From the NCBI GenBank assembly GCA_003220685.1, contig QHTE01000010.1, forward strand, positions 38,513 through 102,512: 64,000 nucleotides of DNA. The letters run 5' to 3'. Of this stretch, positions 51,803-59,795 are shown one piece after another (the stretch's first letter is position 1; every line of letters begins with the position of its first letter). The stretch comes from Candidatus Rokuibacteriota bacterium (GTDB taxonomy: Bacteria > Methylomirabilota > Methylomirabilia > Rokubacteriales > CSP1-6). Position numbers and translations under genes: made by a program. The notes beneath the pieces were generated by a model, which saw nothing but the letters and a program-made list of their open reading frames with translations, made no database searches and was not told the origin of the DNA.

Positions 51803-51831
51803 TTGACGCTGTCGGCGGGCCCCGCTAAGCT
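51803..51831 (+). promoter_or_regulatory. Sigma-70-like promoter for the double AhpD-like gene
   Basis: TTGACG at 51803-51808, a 17-bp spacer and TAAGCT at 51826-51831, then GAGGAGGGAACATG at the gene start (ATG 51855). Spacing and the ribosome-binding site are both good. Confidence 0.5.
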
Positions 51832-51854
51832 CGGAGACGGCACGAGGAGGGAAC

Positions 51855-53018
51855 ATGGCGCGCGTGAAGCTCATCGTCAGCCGAGACGACATCGCGGCCG
51901 AGCACCACGCTCTTTTCGACGAGCTCGCGGCTCTGCGCGGCCGGATCAGCGGCCCGTCGACCGTCGTGCTGCACAGCCCGGGCCTCGCCCGCCCCTGGAA
52001 CGAGATCAGCGAGTTTCTCCACCGCCACAGCGTCGTCGAGCCGTCGCACGCCGAGCTCGCCGTCTGCGCGACCGCGCGCGAGAAGGACTGCGGCTATATC
52101 TGGAACGCGCACGTGCCGCTGGCGCGTAAGGCGGGCGTGTCCGCGACCACCATCGACCTCGTCCGCGACCGGCGGAACGTGATCGGGATGTCGGGCGCGG
52201 AGATGGCCGTGGTCCAGTACGTCCGGCAGCTCATCCAGAACAATCGCGTGGAGCCCCACGTGTTCGATCGGCTCCTGCAGGCTCACGGCCCGCAGTGGCT
52301 GGTGGAGCTGACGGTGTGGATCGGCCGCTACCAGGCGCTGGCCGGCATCCTGAACGGCTTCGACGTCAGGCCCACCATGGCCGTCGAAGAGCTGCCGGTC
52401 GTGCCGCCCGCGGCGCCGACCGGGCCGGTCGCGCGCCCACCGTTGTCCACGCCGCGGGTCGAGCCGATCACCCGGCGCGAGCAGGTGCCAGAAGCCCATC
52501 GCGCGATCTTCGACACGGTCGCCGAGGGCCGTGGCAGCGTCCGCGGCCCCTTCAGCATCCTGATGTATAGCCCCGTGCTCTGCCGGCGCCTTCTCGACGT
52601 CGGCACATTTCTGAGGTTCAATTCCCGGCTCGAGGCCGATTCGCGCGAGCTGGCCATCCTTGCCGCCGCGCGCGAGAAGGATTGCCCCTACATCTGGGCG
52701 GCGCACGCGCCCACCACCCGACAGGCCGGGATCAGCAATGCCGTCGTCTCGGTCGTGCGCGACCGCGGCGACCTCACCGGCGTGCCGGCTGCCGAGCGCG
52801 ACGTCGTCGACTACACGTGGCAGCTCCTGAAGAACAACGCCGTCGCGCCGGTTGTGTTCGACCGTCTCCACGGCCGGCACGGCGTGCCCTGGCTCGTCGA
52901 GCTCACCTGTCTCATCGGCCACTACGGCATCGTCGCCTCCATCCTCAACGCGTTCGAGGTCGCGCCGGCGCCCGACGCCGAGCCGCTGCCGCTGGCGGGC
53001 GGCCAGAAAGGACCATGA
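51855..53018 (+). CDS. Double-domain carboxymuconolactone-decarboxylase/AhpD-like protein
   Basis: A 387-residue protein made of two similar halves. Half one has HHALFDELAALRGRISGPST, HSPGLARPWNEISEFLHRHS and REKDCGYIWNAHVPLARKAG; half two (from about residue 210) has HRAIFDTVAEGRGSVRGPFS, YSPVLCRRLLDVGTFLRFNS and REKDCPYIWAAHAPTTRQAG. Each has Cys and His but not the redox CxxC of AhpD, so peroxidase chemistry is unlikely; a decarboxylase or isomerase role fits better. It overlaps the PEP-mutase-like gene by four bases (ATGA), so the two are coupled. Confidence 0.82.
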   Translation: MARVKLIVSRDDIAAEHHALFDELAALRGRISGPSTVVLHSPGLARPWNEISEFLHRHSVVEPSHAELAVCATAREKDCGYIWNAHVPLARKAGVSATTIDLVRDRRNVIGMSGAEMAVVQYVRQLIQNNRVEPHVFDRLLQAHGPQWLVELTVWIGRYQALAGILNGFDVRPTMAVEELPVVPPAAPTGPVARPPLSTPRVEPITRREQVPEAHRAIFDTVAEGRGSVRGPFSILMYSPVLCRRLLDVGTFLRFNSRLEADSRELAILAAAREKDCPYIWAAHAPTTRQAGISNAVVSVVRDRGDLTGVPAAERDVVDYTWQLLKNNAVAPVVFDRLHGRHGVPWLVELTCLIGHYGIVASILNAFEVAPAPDAEPLPLAGGQKGP

Positions 53019-53878
53019 TGGTGCTCACCGAACGGCGCAAACAGTACCGGCGGATTCTCGAAGGCGGTGTCTGCGTGCACCCTGCGTCGGTGTTCGACGC
53101 GATGTCCGCGCGCATGGCGGAGTCGCTGGGATTCGAGATCGGCATGTTCGCGGGCTCGATCGCCTCGGCGACGGTCCTCGGCGCGCCCGATCTCGTGGTC
53201 TTGACCCTGACCGAGTTCGCCGAGCAAATCCGCCGGATCGCGCGAGGGAGCGATCTTCCGCTCATGGTCGACGCCGATCACGGCTACGGCAACGCGCTGA
53301 ACGTCATGCGCACGGTCGAGGAGCTGGAGACGGCGGGTGTGGCCGCCCTGACGATCGAGGACACGGTGCTACCCACGCCGTTCGGCGGGCCGAGCGAAGG
53401 TCTGGTGTCGGTCGAAGAGATGCTCGGCAAGCTCCGGGGCGCGGTGGCGGCGCGCCAGGATCCCGCGCTGGTCGTCATCGGCCGCACCGGCGCCCTCCGC
53501 AGCGGGGGCATCGCCGAGGCGGAAAAGCGCGCGCGCGCCTACCAGGAGACCGGGATCGACGCCATCTTTCTCGCGGGCGCCAGCAAGCGCGAGGAGGTCG
53601 AAGCCATCCATCGCGCGACGCGGCTGCCGCTGATGCTCGGCGGCGCGCCGCCGGCGCTCTCCGACCGCGCGTTCCTGGCGAGCCACGGCGTGCGCATCGC
53701 GCTGCAGGGGCATCATCCCTTCTACGCCGCGGCCAAGGCCGTCTACGACACGCTCAAGTATCTGCGCGACGGCGGAGCGCCCGCCGGCCTCAAGGACCGC
53801 GTCGCCTCGGACGAGCTGCTGAACGTCGCGCTCAGACGCGACGAGTACAAGCGGCGGCAGGCCACCTACCTTCGCTGA
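53015..53878 (+). CDS. Isocitrate lyase/PEP mutase superfamily protein
   Basis: A 287-residue TIM-barrel protein, ATG 53015 (a second in-frame ATG is at 53018). It reads RRILEGGVCVHPASVFDAMSARMAESLGFE, IGMFAGSIASATVLGAPDL, MVDADHGYGNALNVMRTVEEL and ALTIEDTVLPTPFG. DADHGYG holds the Mg ligands. The catalytic-Cys loop (KxCG) of lyase members is replaced by TVLPTPFG, as in the oxaloacetate-decarboxylase-like branch. Probably a 2-oxoacid decarboxylase or lyase. Coupled to the double AhpD-like gene; the 3' end meets the truncated YCII gene convergently. Confidence 0.83.
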   Translation: MMVLTERRKQYRRILEGGVCVHPASVFDAMSARMAESLGFEIGMFAGSIASATVLGAPDLVVLTLTEFAEQIRRIARGSDLPLMVDADHGYGNALNVMRTVEELETAGVAALTIEDTVLPTPFGGPSEGLVSVEEMLGKLRGAVAARQDPALVVIGRTGALRSGGIAEAEKRARAYQETGIDAIFLAGASKREEVEAIHRATRLPLMLGGAPPALSDRAFLASHGVRIALQGHHPFYAAAKAVYDTLKYLRDGGAPAGLKDRVASDELLNVALRRDEYKRRQATYLR

Positions 53879-54014
53879 GGCCGAGCACGACGAATCCTTC
53901 GGCGGCCAGCGCGTTCATGAACGCGGCGTGCTCGGCCCATTGGGCCTGGGCGCGCATCGAGAGCGACCTGTTCCAGGCCGGTCCCCGCACCCGCCGAACG
54001 GCGAGGTACGTCAC
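53832..54014 (-). pseudogene. Truncated YCII-like protein gene
   Basis: The GTG at 54014 overlaps the nitrilase stop (GTGA). It reads MTYLAVRRVRGPAWNRSLSM followed by RAQAQWAEHAAFMNALAAEG and FVVLG, the first half of a YCII-related dabb-fold protein. It then runs into sequence antisense to the end of the PEP-mutase-like gene and stops at 53832, so only about 45 of the expected 90-100 residues are family-like. Confidence 0.62.
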
Positions 54015-54814
54015 GCCGAGCGCGATTCGCGATAGCGCTCGGGCGCGAATCGTTGGGCCAGCAAACCGGTGGCGTCCTCCACCTTGATCGCCTGCACCAG
54101 CACGCCTTCCTGTCCATACGGCAGGTACGCCTGCAGCTGGCCGGACGGCGCGATGAGACTCGTCGCCGATTCCTGGAAGCGCACGCCGTAGTTGACGCTG
54201 GCGAAGTAGATCGCGTTCTCGATGCTGCGCATCATCATCGCCTTCTCGTAGTACGGCGCGTCGGTCGCGCCCCACCGGCTCAAGCGGACTCCCGTTCGAT
54301 CACTCCCCGTGAGCTGCGGATGAAACACGATCTTGGCGCCCCGGACGGCCGCCCACCGCACGGTCTCGGGATAGCGCCAGCCCTCGTGGCAGATCGCGAT
54401 GCCGAACCTGGTCCCGTTGATCTCGAAGAGCTGCCGGGACGTTCCGGGCACGTAGAACGGGTCTTCGCTCGGATCGAGCTGGTTCTTCGTCTGATATCCC
54501 TGGATCTGCCCCCTCGCGTCGATGACGCAGGCGGCGATCTGCCGGCCCGCCTCCGTGACGCGCTCCATCCCGAGGATCGTCGCCACGCGGTACGTTCGCG
54601 CCAGCTGCGAGACGGCCTCGAGCACCCGCTCCTGCTGGGCGCGATCGAAGGGCAAGACCTCGAAGTCCTGTCCGCGCAACCCGGGGAGGTAGGCCTCCGG
54701 GAAGCACACGATCTCCGCCCCCTGGGCCGAGGCCTCGGACAGGAGCCGCTCGATCCTGGCCAGGCCGTTCTCGATGCTCGTGGCGATCCCGGGCGACGCC
54801 AGGCCGATGATCAT
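54011..54814 (-). CDS. Carbon-nitrogen hydrolase (nitrilase family)
   Basis: A 267-residue enzyme with the Glu-Lys-Cys triad: E40 in EIVCFPEAYLPG, K110 in GYQTKNQLDPSEDPFYV and C142 in FGIAICHEGWRYPE. These hydrolyse nitriles, amides or N-carbamoyl groups through a thioimidate or thioester. The late RSIENAIYFASVNYG region is typical of the amidase/carbamoylase branch rather than true nitrilases. It starts 13 bp after the dipeptide-type binding-protein gene, which may supply an amide or peptide substrate. Confidence 0.88.
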   Translation of the reverse strand: MIIGLASPGIATSIENGLARIERLLSEASAQGAEIVCFPEAYLPGLRGQDFEVLPFDRAQQERVLEAVSQLARTYRVATILGMERVTEAGRQIAACVIDARGQIQGYQTKNQLDPSEDPFYVPGTSRQLFEINGTRFGIAICHEGWRYPETVRWAAVRGAKIVFHPQLTGSDRTGVRLSRWGATDAPYYEKAMMMRSIENAIYFASVNYGVRFQESATSLIAPSGQLQAYLPYGQEGVLVQAIKVEDATGLLAQRFAPERYRESRSA

Positions 54815-54827
54815 GGGACGGACTCTC

Positions 54828-56363
54828 CTATTTCGCCTTGAGCCTCACGTCTTCGTAAGGGCCGGAGAACGGAAACCCGGTGATGAGCCCGAGCTCCGAC
54901 TCCTCCACCCGCGGCCCGAAGCCTCCCATCGCCGCGAGCTGCCAGATCGGCGCGAACATCGCCTTGTCGTGCACGAGCTGCTGGATGCGGTGCAAGGTCG
55001 CCTCGCGACGCTTGCGGTCGAGCTCGGCCGCCTGCTCGCGGAAGAGCCCGTCGATATCCGGGTAGCTCCCGTAGACGTACGCGCCGCCGGCCACCACGAA
55101 GGCCTCGAGCCGGGTCGGCGCGTTGCCGAACGCCGCGCTCGCGCTCAGCACGAGATTCTTGAACGTCTTCTCGACCTGTCCCTTGTTGTACGACGCTCGC
55201 TCGAGCGGCCGGAGCTTCAGGCGAAAGCCGGCCGCCCGAAGGTCGTTGGCCACGGGCTCGGCGATGCCGGCGTGCACGGCGTCGCAGGTGAAGTCCCCGG
55301 CGTCGAATCCGTTGGGATAGCCGGCCTCCGCGAGGAGCTGCTTGGCGCGGGCCCGATCGTAGGGAATGGCCGGCGGCTGCCAGAAGAATTCGAAGTGCGA
55401 CGGGATGAGGCTGTAATTCATGCGCGAGTAGCCGAGCGTCTCGGCCTGGTTGATCGCCTGGCGGTCGATCGCGTAGTTCGCGGCCAGCCGCACGCGGCGG
55501 TCGTGCCAGGGGGATTTCGGGTCCCACTGATCGACGAAGTAGACCCAGTACGAGTTGTTGGCGAGCGAGGGCTTCAGCGTGAGCCCGGGCGTGCGCCGGA
55601 GCTCCTCGCCGAGCGACGCCGTCATCCAGTAGCTGACGTCGATCTCCCCCCGCTTGAGCGCGGCGAACCGCGTGGACGGGTCGGGGATCGTTCTGAAGAC
55701 GAGCCGCTTCACCTGCGGCGCCTTGCGCCAGTACTGGTCCACGGCCTCGAGCACCAGCTCGACGCCGGGCGTGAACGAGACGAAGCGATGGGGTCCGGCG
55801 CCGATCGGCGCCTTCTTGAATCCCTCGTCGCCGACTTTCTCGACGTACTTCTTGGGCACGATCCACCCGGCCCCGGTCGCGCTCGCGTAGAACGTGAGGA
55901 AATCGGGCCACGGCTCCCTGAGGCGGAAACGGATGCGGGTCGGGCCCGAGGTCTCGACCGCCGCCACCCGCTCCTTGAATGTCTTACTCGCCGGACCCCG
56001 GTAGCGCTCGAACGAGAACTTGACGTCCTCGGCGGTCACCGGATCGCCGTTGTGGAACCGCACGCCGTTGCGCAGGACGAACTCGTACGCGAGCCCGTCC
56101 GACGAGACCGTCCACGACTCGGCCAGGCTGGGCGCCAGCGGATTGCCGGGCAGCGGCTTCACCATTGCGTCGTGCAGCGCGTACATCAGCATGAACGGGG
56201 TGACGATGCCCGTCGTCTCGGCCGGATCGAACCACGTGGGAACGAGGGAGACGTGAATCCCCCAGGTCATCTGCCCTTCCGGCGCCGCCGCGGCAGCCGC
56301 GACGCCGCCGGCCAGGATCGTCGATACGAGCGTCAGCACCGCGATGGAGCGAATCCCTCTCAT
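54828..56363 (-). CDS. ABC transporter substrate-binding protein, family 5 (dipeptide/opine type)
   Basis: A 511-residue exported protein with signal peptide RSIAVLTLVSTILAGGVAAA. Family-5 motifs: HVSLVPTWFDPAETTGIVTP, LAPSLAESWTVSSDGLAYEF, LRNGVRFHNGDPVTAEDVKF and KYVEKVGDEGFKKAPIGAGPHRF. Family members bind peptides, opines, nickel or glycosides. No permease or ATPase is nearby, so it is an orphan binding protein or belongs to a distant transporter. It lies upstream of the nitrilase in the same operon. Confidence 0.89.
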   Translation of the reverse strand: MRGIRSIAVLTLVSTILAGGVAAAAAAPEGQMTWGIHVSLVPTWFDPAETTGIVTPFMLMYALHDAMVKPLPGNPLAPSLAESWTVSSDGLAYEFVLRNGVRFHNGDPVTAEDVKFSFERYRGPASKTFKERVAAVETSGPTRIRFRLREPWPDFLTFYASATGAGWIVPKKYVEKVGDEGFKKAPIGAGPHRFVSFTPGVELVLEAVDQYWRKAPQVKRLVFRTIPDPSTRFAALKRGEIDVSYWMTASLGEELRRTPGLTLKPSLANNSYWVYFVDQWDPKSPWHDRRVRLAANYAIDRQAINQAETLGYSRMNYSLIPSHFEFFWQPPAIPYDRARAKQLLAEAGYPNGFDAGDFTCDAVHAGIAEPVANDLRAAGFRLKLRPLERASYNKGQVEKTFKNLVLSASAAFGNAPTRLEAFVVAGGAYVYGSYPDIDGLFREQAAELDRKRREATLHRIQQLVHDKAMFAPIWQLAAMGGFGPRVEESELGLITGFPFSGPYEDVRLKAK

Positions 56364-56477
56364 GCCGAGCGCCTCCCCGGCGTCGATCGCCAGCTGTCGT
56401 CGATCGTAAGCGGCGGCTCGTGAAGCCCGTGCCGCCGGCGCGAGACATTATGAGGCCAGTGGAGCTTGATCAGTAGA

Positions 56478-56604
56478 TTAGCCCGCGGGCCGCTGCGCGA
56501 CGAAGACGAAGGCCGCCGCGTCCGCGGCCGCGGGCTTGCCGTTGTCTCCGAGTACCACCCTGGTCTCGAGGCCGGCACTCTGCAGCAGCCGCCTGAAGTC
56601 AGCG
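56478..56604 (-). pseudogene. Methyltransferase C-terminal fragment
   Basis: A frame other than that of the gene at 56599 reads VADFRRLLQSAGLETRVVLG followed by AAADAAAFVFVAQRPAG and a stop at 56478. The FRRLLQSAGL...VFVAQRP pattern is the usual end of UbiE- or O-methyltransferase-like proteins. No body or start belongs to it; it looks like the 3' remnant of a neighbouring methyltransferase gene. Low certainty. Confidence 0.35.
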
Positions 56605-57429
56605 ACGCCGCGCCACGGCGAGCAAATGCGGGCTCACGCCAAGAAGCGTCGGCTCGGCCTCGAGTGTGGCGAGCGCGGCGAGCAAAACGGCCCGGCGCTG
56701 CTGGTCGGCGAGCCGCGCATCCAGGTCAGCCAGGAGCCAGCCGGCTCCCTCTACGGCCAGCGTTGCCTCGTGCGCCAAGCCGGCCGCGGAGCACTCGGCC
56801 GCCAGGTCCTCCGGCCGATGGAAGTAGGCAGTCGTGAAGTACGCCGGGTTGCCCGTCGGATTACGATGCCGACCGTCCCGCCGGTCGCCGGCGGCCACGA
56901 CCGCGAATGCCGGGTCGTCGAGATACCCACGGTGGAGGCCGTCCAGTGTCGAGGCGAAGCGCGAGATCGCCGCGGCGATGACGACGCCGTCCGGTCGACA
57001 CACGCGACGGGCCTCGGCGAGCACCTGCAGCCGCTCGCGGCGCTCCCGCAAGTGATAGAGGGGGCCGAGGAGGAGCACAGCGTCGACGCTCGCGTCCGCC
57101 AGCCGGAGCGCACGCGCGTCGCCGACCTCGGCGCTGGCGAGCATCGCGCCCGGCCGCGTGCTAGCCGCGGCGCGCGCCTGCTCGACGTGCAGCGGCACGA
57201 GATCGACCAGGTGAACGTGATACCCCCGCTCCGCCAGCCATACGGCGTATCGCCCGGGTCCGCCACCGACGTCTACGACGACCGCGGGCGGCTCCGGGAG
57301 ATATCGCTCGAGCAGGACCTGGGTTCGTGCGAGCTCGAGCGCGCCGGCCCCGCCCGCGAGTCGGTCGCGTTCGAGCCCTCGGGCGTAGTACTCCGCGATC
57401 TCTTCGGCATCACGTGATGCGTTGCCCAT
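56599..57429 (-). CDS. Class I SAM-dependent methyltransferase
   Basis: The start is taken at ATG 57429 (MGNASRDAEEIAEYYARGLE); the longer open frame upstream lacks family character. 276 residues. SAM motif I is VVVDVGGGPGRYAVWLAERG, then VHLVDLVPLHVEQARAAAS, VGDARALRLADASVDAVLLL and a C-terminal helical part. Family methylates small molecules; N-terminal EIAEYYARGLERDRL is common in this group. A typical housekeeping-style gene, with no attC nearby. Confidence 0.8.
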   Translation of the reverse strand: MGNASRDAEEIAEYYARGLERDRLAGGAGALELARTQVLLERYLPEPPAVVVDVGGGPGRYAVWLAERGYHVHLVDLVPLHVEQARAAASTRPGAMLASAEVGDARALRLADASVDAVLLLGPLYHLRERRERLQVLAEARRVCRPDGVVIAAAISRFASTLDGLHRGYLDDPAFAVVAAGDRRDGRHRNPTGNPAYFTTAYFHRPEDLAAECSAAGLAHEATLAVEGAGWLLADLDARLADQQRRAVLLAALATLEAEPTLLGVSPHLLAVARRR

Positions 57430-57790
57430 CAACCGGTGGCCACGTCCCTTCGGCGTCTGAGCAGAGGGCTCCAAGACGAGAACCATCGACGTTTCAGCGT
57501 CCCGCGAAGAAGATCCCCCGTCTTCCAATCTCGCGCAACAATCTCTCCTCCGAGAAGCCCGACCGCTTCCAGTGGCTGCCGGCCGACCTTTGCCGAACTC
57601 TTTATCCTCCAGGAGGCGAGAGCGACGCCCACGACATCCGCGTGGAAAGGGCGCGCAACGGTGAAAAGCGCCCGGTCCGGCGCGAACGAGAAGTCCCCGA
57701 TGAGCTGCTGGGTTCGGGAGTAGGCTGTCTGGCGACCCAGCCCAAGGATGAGAGAACGGTCGTTCCCTCTGCATTCGCAATCATGGCGAC
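57430..57790. other. Region of about 360 bp without a convincing gene
   Basis: G+C is lower than around it. A minus-strand frame of 121 codons (57429-57794; contains RPFHADVVGVALASWRIKSS) and a plus-strand frame of 95 codons (57436-57723) both span it; neither resembles a known family. It may be a decayed gene or non-coding space left of the GDPD gene. Confidence 0.35.
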
Positions 57791-58552
57791 TCAAGAAGGC
57801 TCGGCCGTCGGACGGGCTGCTGTCGACTGGCTACTCGCCAGGTAGGCGATGAGCTTGTCGGGAAAGTTCACGGTCATGCCATCGGCTCCCGCCTGGACGA
57901 CCTGTCGCATCACCAGTTCGGTGTCGACGCCCCACGCGCGCACGACGAACCCTTCAGCATGCAGACGACTGACCAGCTCGGGCGTCACCGTACTCGCCCG
58001 CGGGCAGATCTGCCGCAGCCCGAGGGCCCGTGCTTGCGCGATCGCGGCGTCACTCACCTCTCCCAACAGCCAGCCGGTGGTCAGCTGAGGGGCACAGCGC
58101 CGTATCTCCTCCAGGCGCGCCTTCTGGAACGACGTGATGGTCACCTGGTCGACCGTGCCGTGCTGCCGCACCAGATCTGCCGTCCGCTCCGAGAGATACG
58201 TCGATCGGCCTTTGATCTCGGTATGGATGTGGGCTCGCCCCTTGTAGCGCCTGAGCACTTCTTCGAAGAGAGGGATCCGCTCACTCGCGAATTCCCCGCC
58301 GAACCACGAGCCAGCGTCCAGCGCCTGCAGCGTTTCCAGGGTATGGCCCGCCACGGGCCCGGAGCCGTCGGTCGTCCGATCCACGGTGTCGTCGTGGATG
58401 ACGACGATGTGACCGTCTCGCGTGGCTTCGACGTCTAGCTCGATATGGCGCGCCCCCATGCGAATGGCCAAGTCGAACGCCGCGAACGTGTTTTCCGGTG
58501 CGTAGGAGGAGGCACCGCGGTGCGCGATCACCATGAAGGCCGAGACTGTCAT
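57791..58552 (-). CDS. Glycerophosphodiester phosphodiesterase family protein
   Basis: A 253-residue TIM-barrel enzyme. Catalytic and Ca-binding pattern: MVIAHRGASSYAPENTFAAF (HR and EN), HIELDVEATRDGHIVVIHDDTVDRTTDG (ELDV, HD), then IHTEIKG. It hydrolyses glycerophosphodiesters to glycerol-3-phosphate and an alcohol, in lipid turnover. There is no signal peptide, so it is cytosolic. Its start lies 6 bp after the stop of a VOC-gene remnant, making a tight leftward chain with the three genes to its right. Confidence 0.88.
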   Translation of the reverse strand: MTVSAFMVIAHRGASSYAPENTFAAFDLAIRMGARHIELDVEATRDGHIVVIHDDTVDRTTDGSGPVAGHTLETLQALDAGSWFGGEFASERIPLFEEVLRRYKGRAHIHTEIKGRSTYLSERTADLVRQHGTVDQVTITSFQKARLEEIRRCAPQLTTGWLLGEVSDAAIAQARALGLRQICPRASTVTPELVSRLHAEGFVVRAWGVDTELVMRQVVQAGADGMTVNFPDKLIAYLASSQSTAARPTAEPS

Positions 58553-58558
58553 CGACGC

Positions 58559-58671
58559 CTATGCCGCCTCGCAGAATGTGATCCCGTTTCCGTCGAGGTC
58601 CAGAATGGTGAACCCCGTTTGGGCACGGCGTTCTTGAACGTCACCGTGCCACGATTACGGGCTTCGCTCAT
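58559..58671 (-). pseudogene. VOC-family gene reduced to its two ends
   Basis: ATG 58671 overlaps the previous VOC stop (ATGA) and starts MSEARNRGTVTFKNAVP, a typical VOC N-terminus. A few codons later, in a shifted frame, the end QTGFTILDLDGNGITFCEAA follows with a stop at 58559. About 80 central residues, with the metal ligands, are missing. A clean internal deletion is the simplest account. Confidence 0.6.
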
Positions 58672-59027
58672 CTCTGCCCCTCGGGTTTGGCGACCACGCA
58701 AAACAGATTGCCGCCCGGGTCCTCAAGGACCACGAAGTCAGCGCCGGGCCGATACCTCCACGGATAGCGCGTGGCGCCGAGGCTCACCAACCGGCCCACG
58801 TCGGCCTGCTGATTCGCCGTGTACAGATCGAGGTGCACCCAACTGCGGCCCCTCGGGGTCCGATCCCGCGCCTGGAACGAGAGATTGGGCCCGTTGCCGT
58901 GGGAATCACGGAGGACAACCCAACCGTCCTTCGCAGGCTCGCGAGGTACGTAGTTGAGAGCCGCCTGCCAGAAGGCGACAGTCCGATCGAACTCGTGACA
59001 GTGGATGACTATGGCGCCAATCTTCAT
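58668..59027 (-). CDS. VOC-family protein
   Basis: A 119-residue glyoxalase-fold protein: IGAIVIHCHEFDRTVAFWQA, REPAKDGWVVLRDSHGNGPN, WVHLDLYTANQQADVGRLV and ADFVVLEDPGGNLFCVV. HCHEF and VHLDLY provide possible metal ligands. Complete and typical of the small VOC antibiotic-resistance-like group. Its start shares bases with the damaged GrpB gene stop (ATGA), and its stop with the next VOC remnant, so it lies in a tightly overlapped leftward chain. Confidence 0.8.
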   Translation of the reverse strand: MKIGAIVIHCHEFDRTVAFWQAALNYVPREPAKDGWVVLRDSHGNGPNLSFQARDRTPRGRSWVHLDLYTANQQADVGRLVSLGATRYPWRYRPGADFVVLEDPGGNLFCVVAKPEGQR

Positions 59028-59459
59028 CGTCCGGAACCTCGCGCCAGAACGGAAGCGACAAACTCCGACTTTGCCAACGAGTACCGCTCACGCGATTCCA
59101 GCGTGGTTCCATGGTGTAGCTCGGCGAGCCGACGCTTGAGCGCAACGTACTCCGCCGCGACCTGCGAATCTTCACGCAAGTAGTTCCGGAACGCCAGGTG
59201 ACTTGCCTCCTGTGCGGAGCCGACCTCGCACACGTGAACGTGGTGCGTGCTCGGCCACGCGCTCGGCTTGCAGAAGAATGGATACACCCGGTCGAAGCCA
59301 CCGAGCGGGACGTGCATGTAGCCCAGACGCACCAGCGGACTCGCCGACGTGCTCGATGCGAACGGCACGGCCGCCGAACGCTGCCGAAATGCGCCTTGCC
59401 TCGGCCTCATAAAGATGTGGCCACGCACTGTCGTACGGCACGATTCGAATCGCGTTCAC
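59024..59459 (-). pseudogene. GrpB-family gene with an internal deletion
   Basis: GTG 59459 starts MNAIRIVPYDSAWPHLYEAE then RISAAFGGRAVRIEHVGE, the GrpB (UPF0157) nucleotidyltransferase-like N-terminus. A different frame then gives SPLVRLGYMHVPLGGFDRVY, PSTHHVHVCEVGSAQEASHL and a normal C-terminus to the stop at 59024. The 25-30 residues in between (usually STAVPGLxAKPIIDIxV-like) are missing and the frame is shifted. The C-terminal HHVHVCE motif is intact. Confidence 0.75.
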
Positions 59460-59472
59460 GGTGCGCGCTGTT

Positions 59473-59479
59473 GTTAGCC
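59473..59479. repeat. Possible attC half-site
   Basis: GTTAGCC, inside TTGTTAGCCC, lies between the small membrane-protein gene and the GrpB gene and overlaps the stop codon of the former. No partner RYYYAAC core is found within 80 bp, so if it is an attC it has lost one arm. Confidence 0.35.
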
Positions 59480-59795
59480 CACGTGTGACCCAGAGGCCAT
59501 TCGGCCATGCCGCCAGAAGGCTCTCATGCTCGCGGGTGCGAGCAACAGAGCTGATGTTAAAACCCACAACAAGCCCATGACTAGCAGCCGGTCGCCGAAG
59601 CTGATCCACCGGACTCCTGTGGAGCTCGCCCACCGCAACACTGACGGCTGCGCGCAGGACGGCGGCCCAGAAGGCCATCTCGCCCGTGGGCACGGCGCGT
59701 ACCCACCGCAGCTGATCTATTGCGTCCCCCGCAGCGAGCTGAAAGACACCAATCGCGCCGATCCTGACCGTGATCGGAGCCTCTCGATGGTCCAT
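59474..59795 (-). pseudogene. Small membrane protein cassette gene with a one-base frameshift
   Basis: ATG 59795 starts MDHREAPITVRIGAIGVFQL then AAGDAIDQLRWVRAVPTGEM and AFWAAVLRAAVSVAVGELHRSP. After AGTCC near 59610 another frame gives WISFGDRLLVMGLLWVLTSA followed by LLLAPASMRAFWRHGRM and a stop at 59474. An extra G joins the two. The protein would have two to three membrane segments. It sits between attC-A and a half-site, so it is a cassette. Function unknown. Confidence 0.55.

Noticed and set aside
57430..57790. 121-codon minus frame and 95-codon plus frame
   Set aside because: Neither has a family match, convincing ribosome-binding site or consistent codon use.
59172..59795. Single 207-codon minus-strand protein
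   Set aside because: It joins the damaged membrane protein to the start of GrpB by read-through of their frameshifts.
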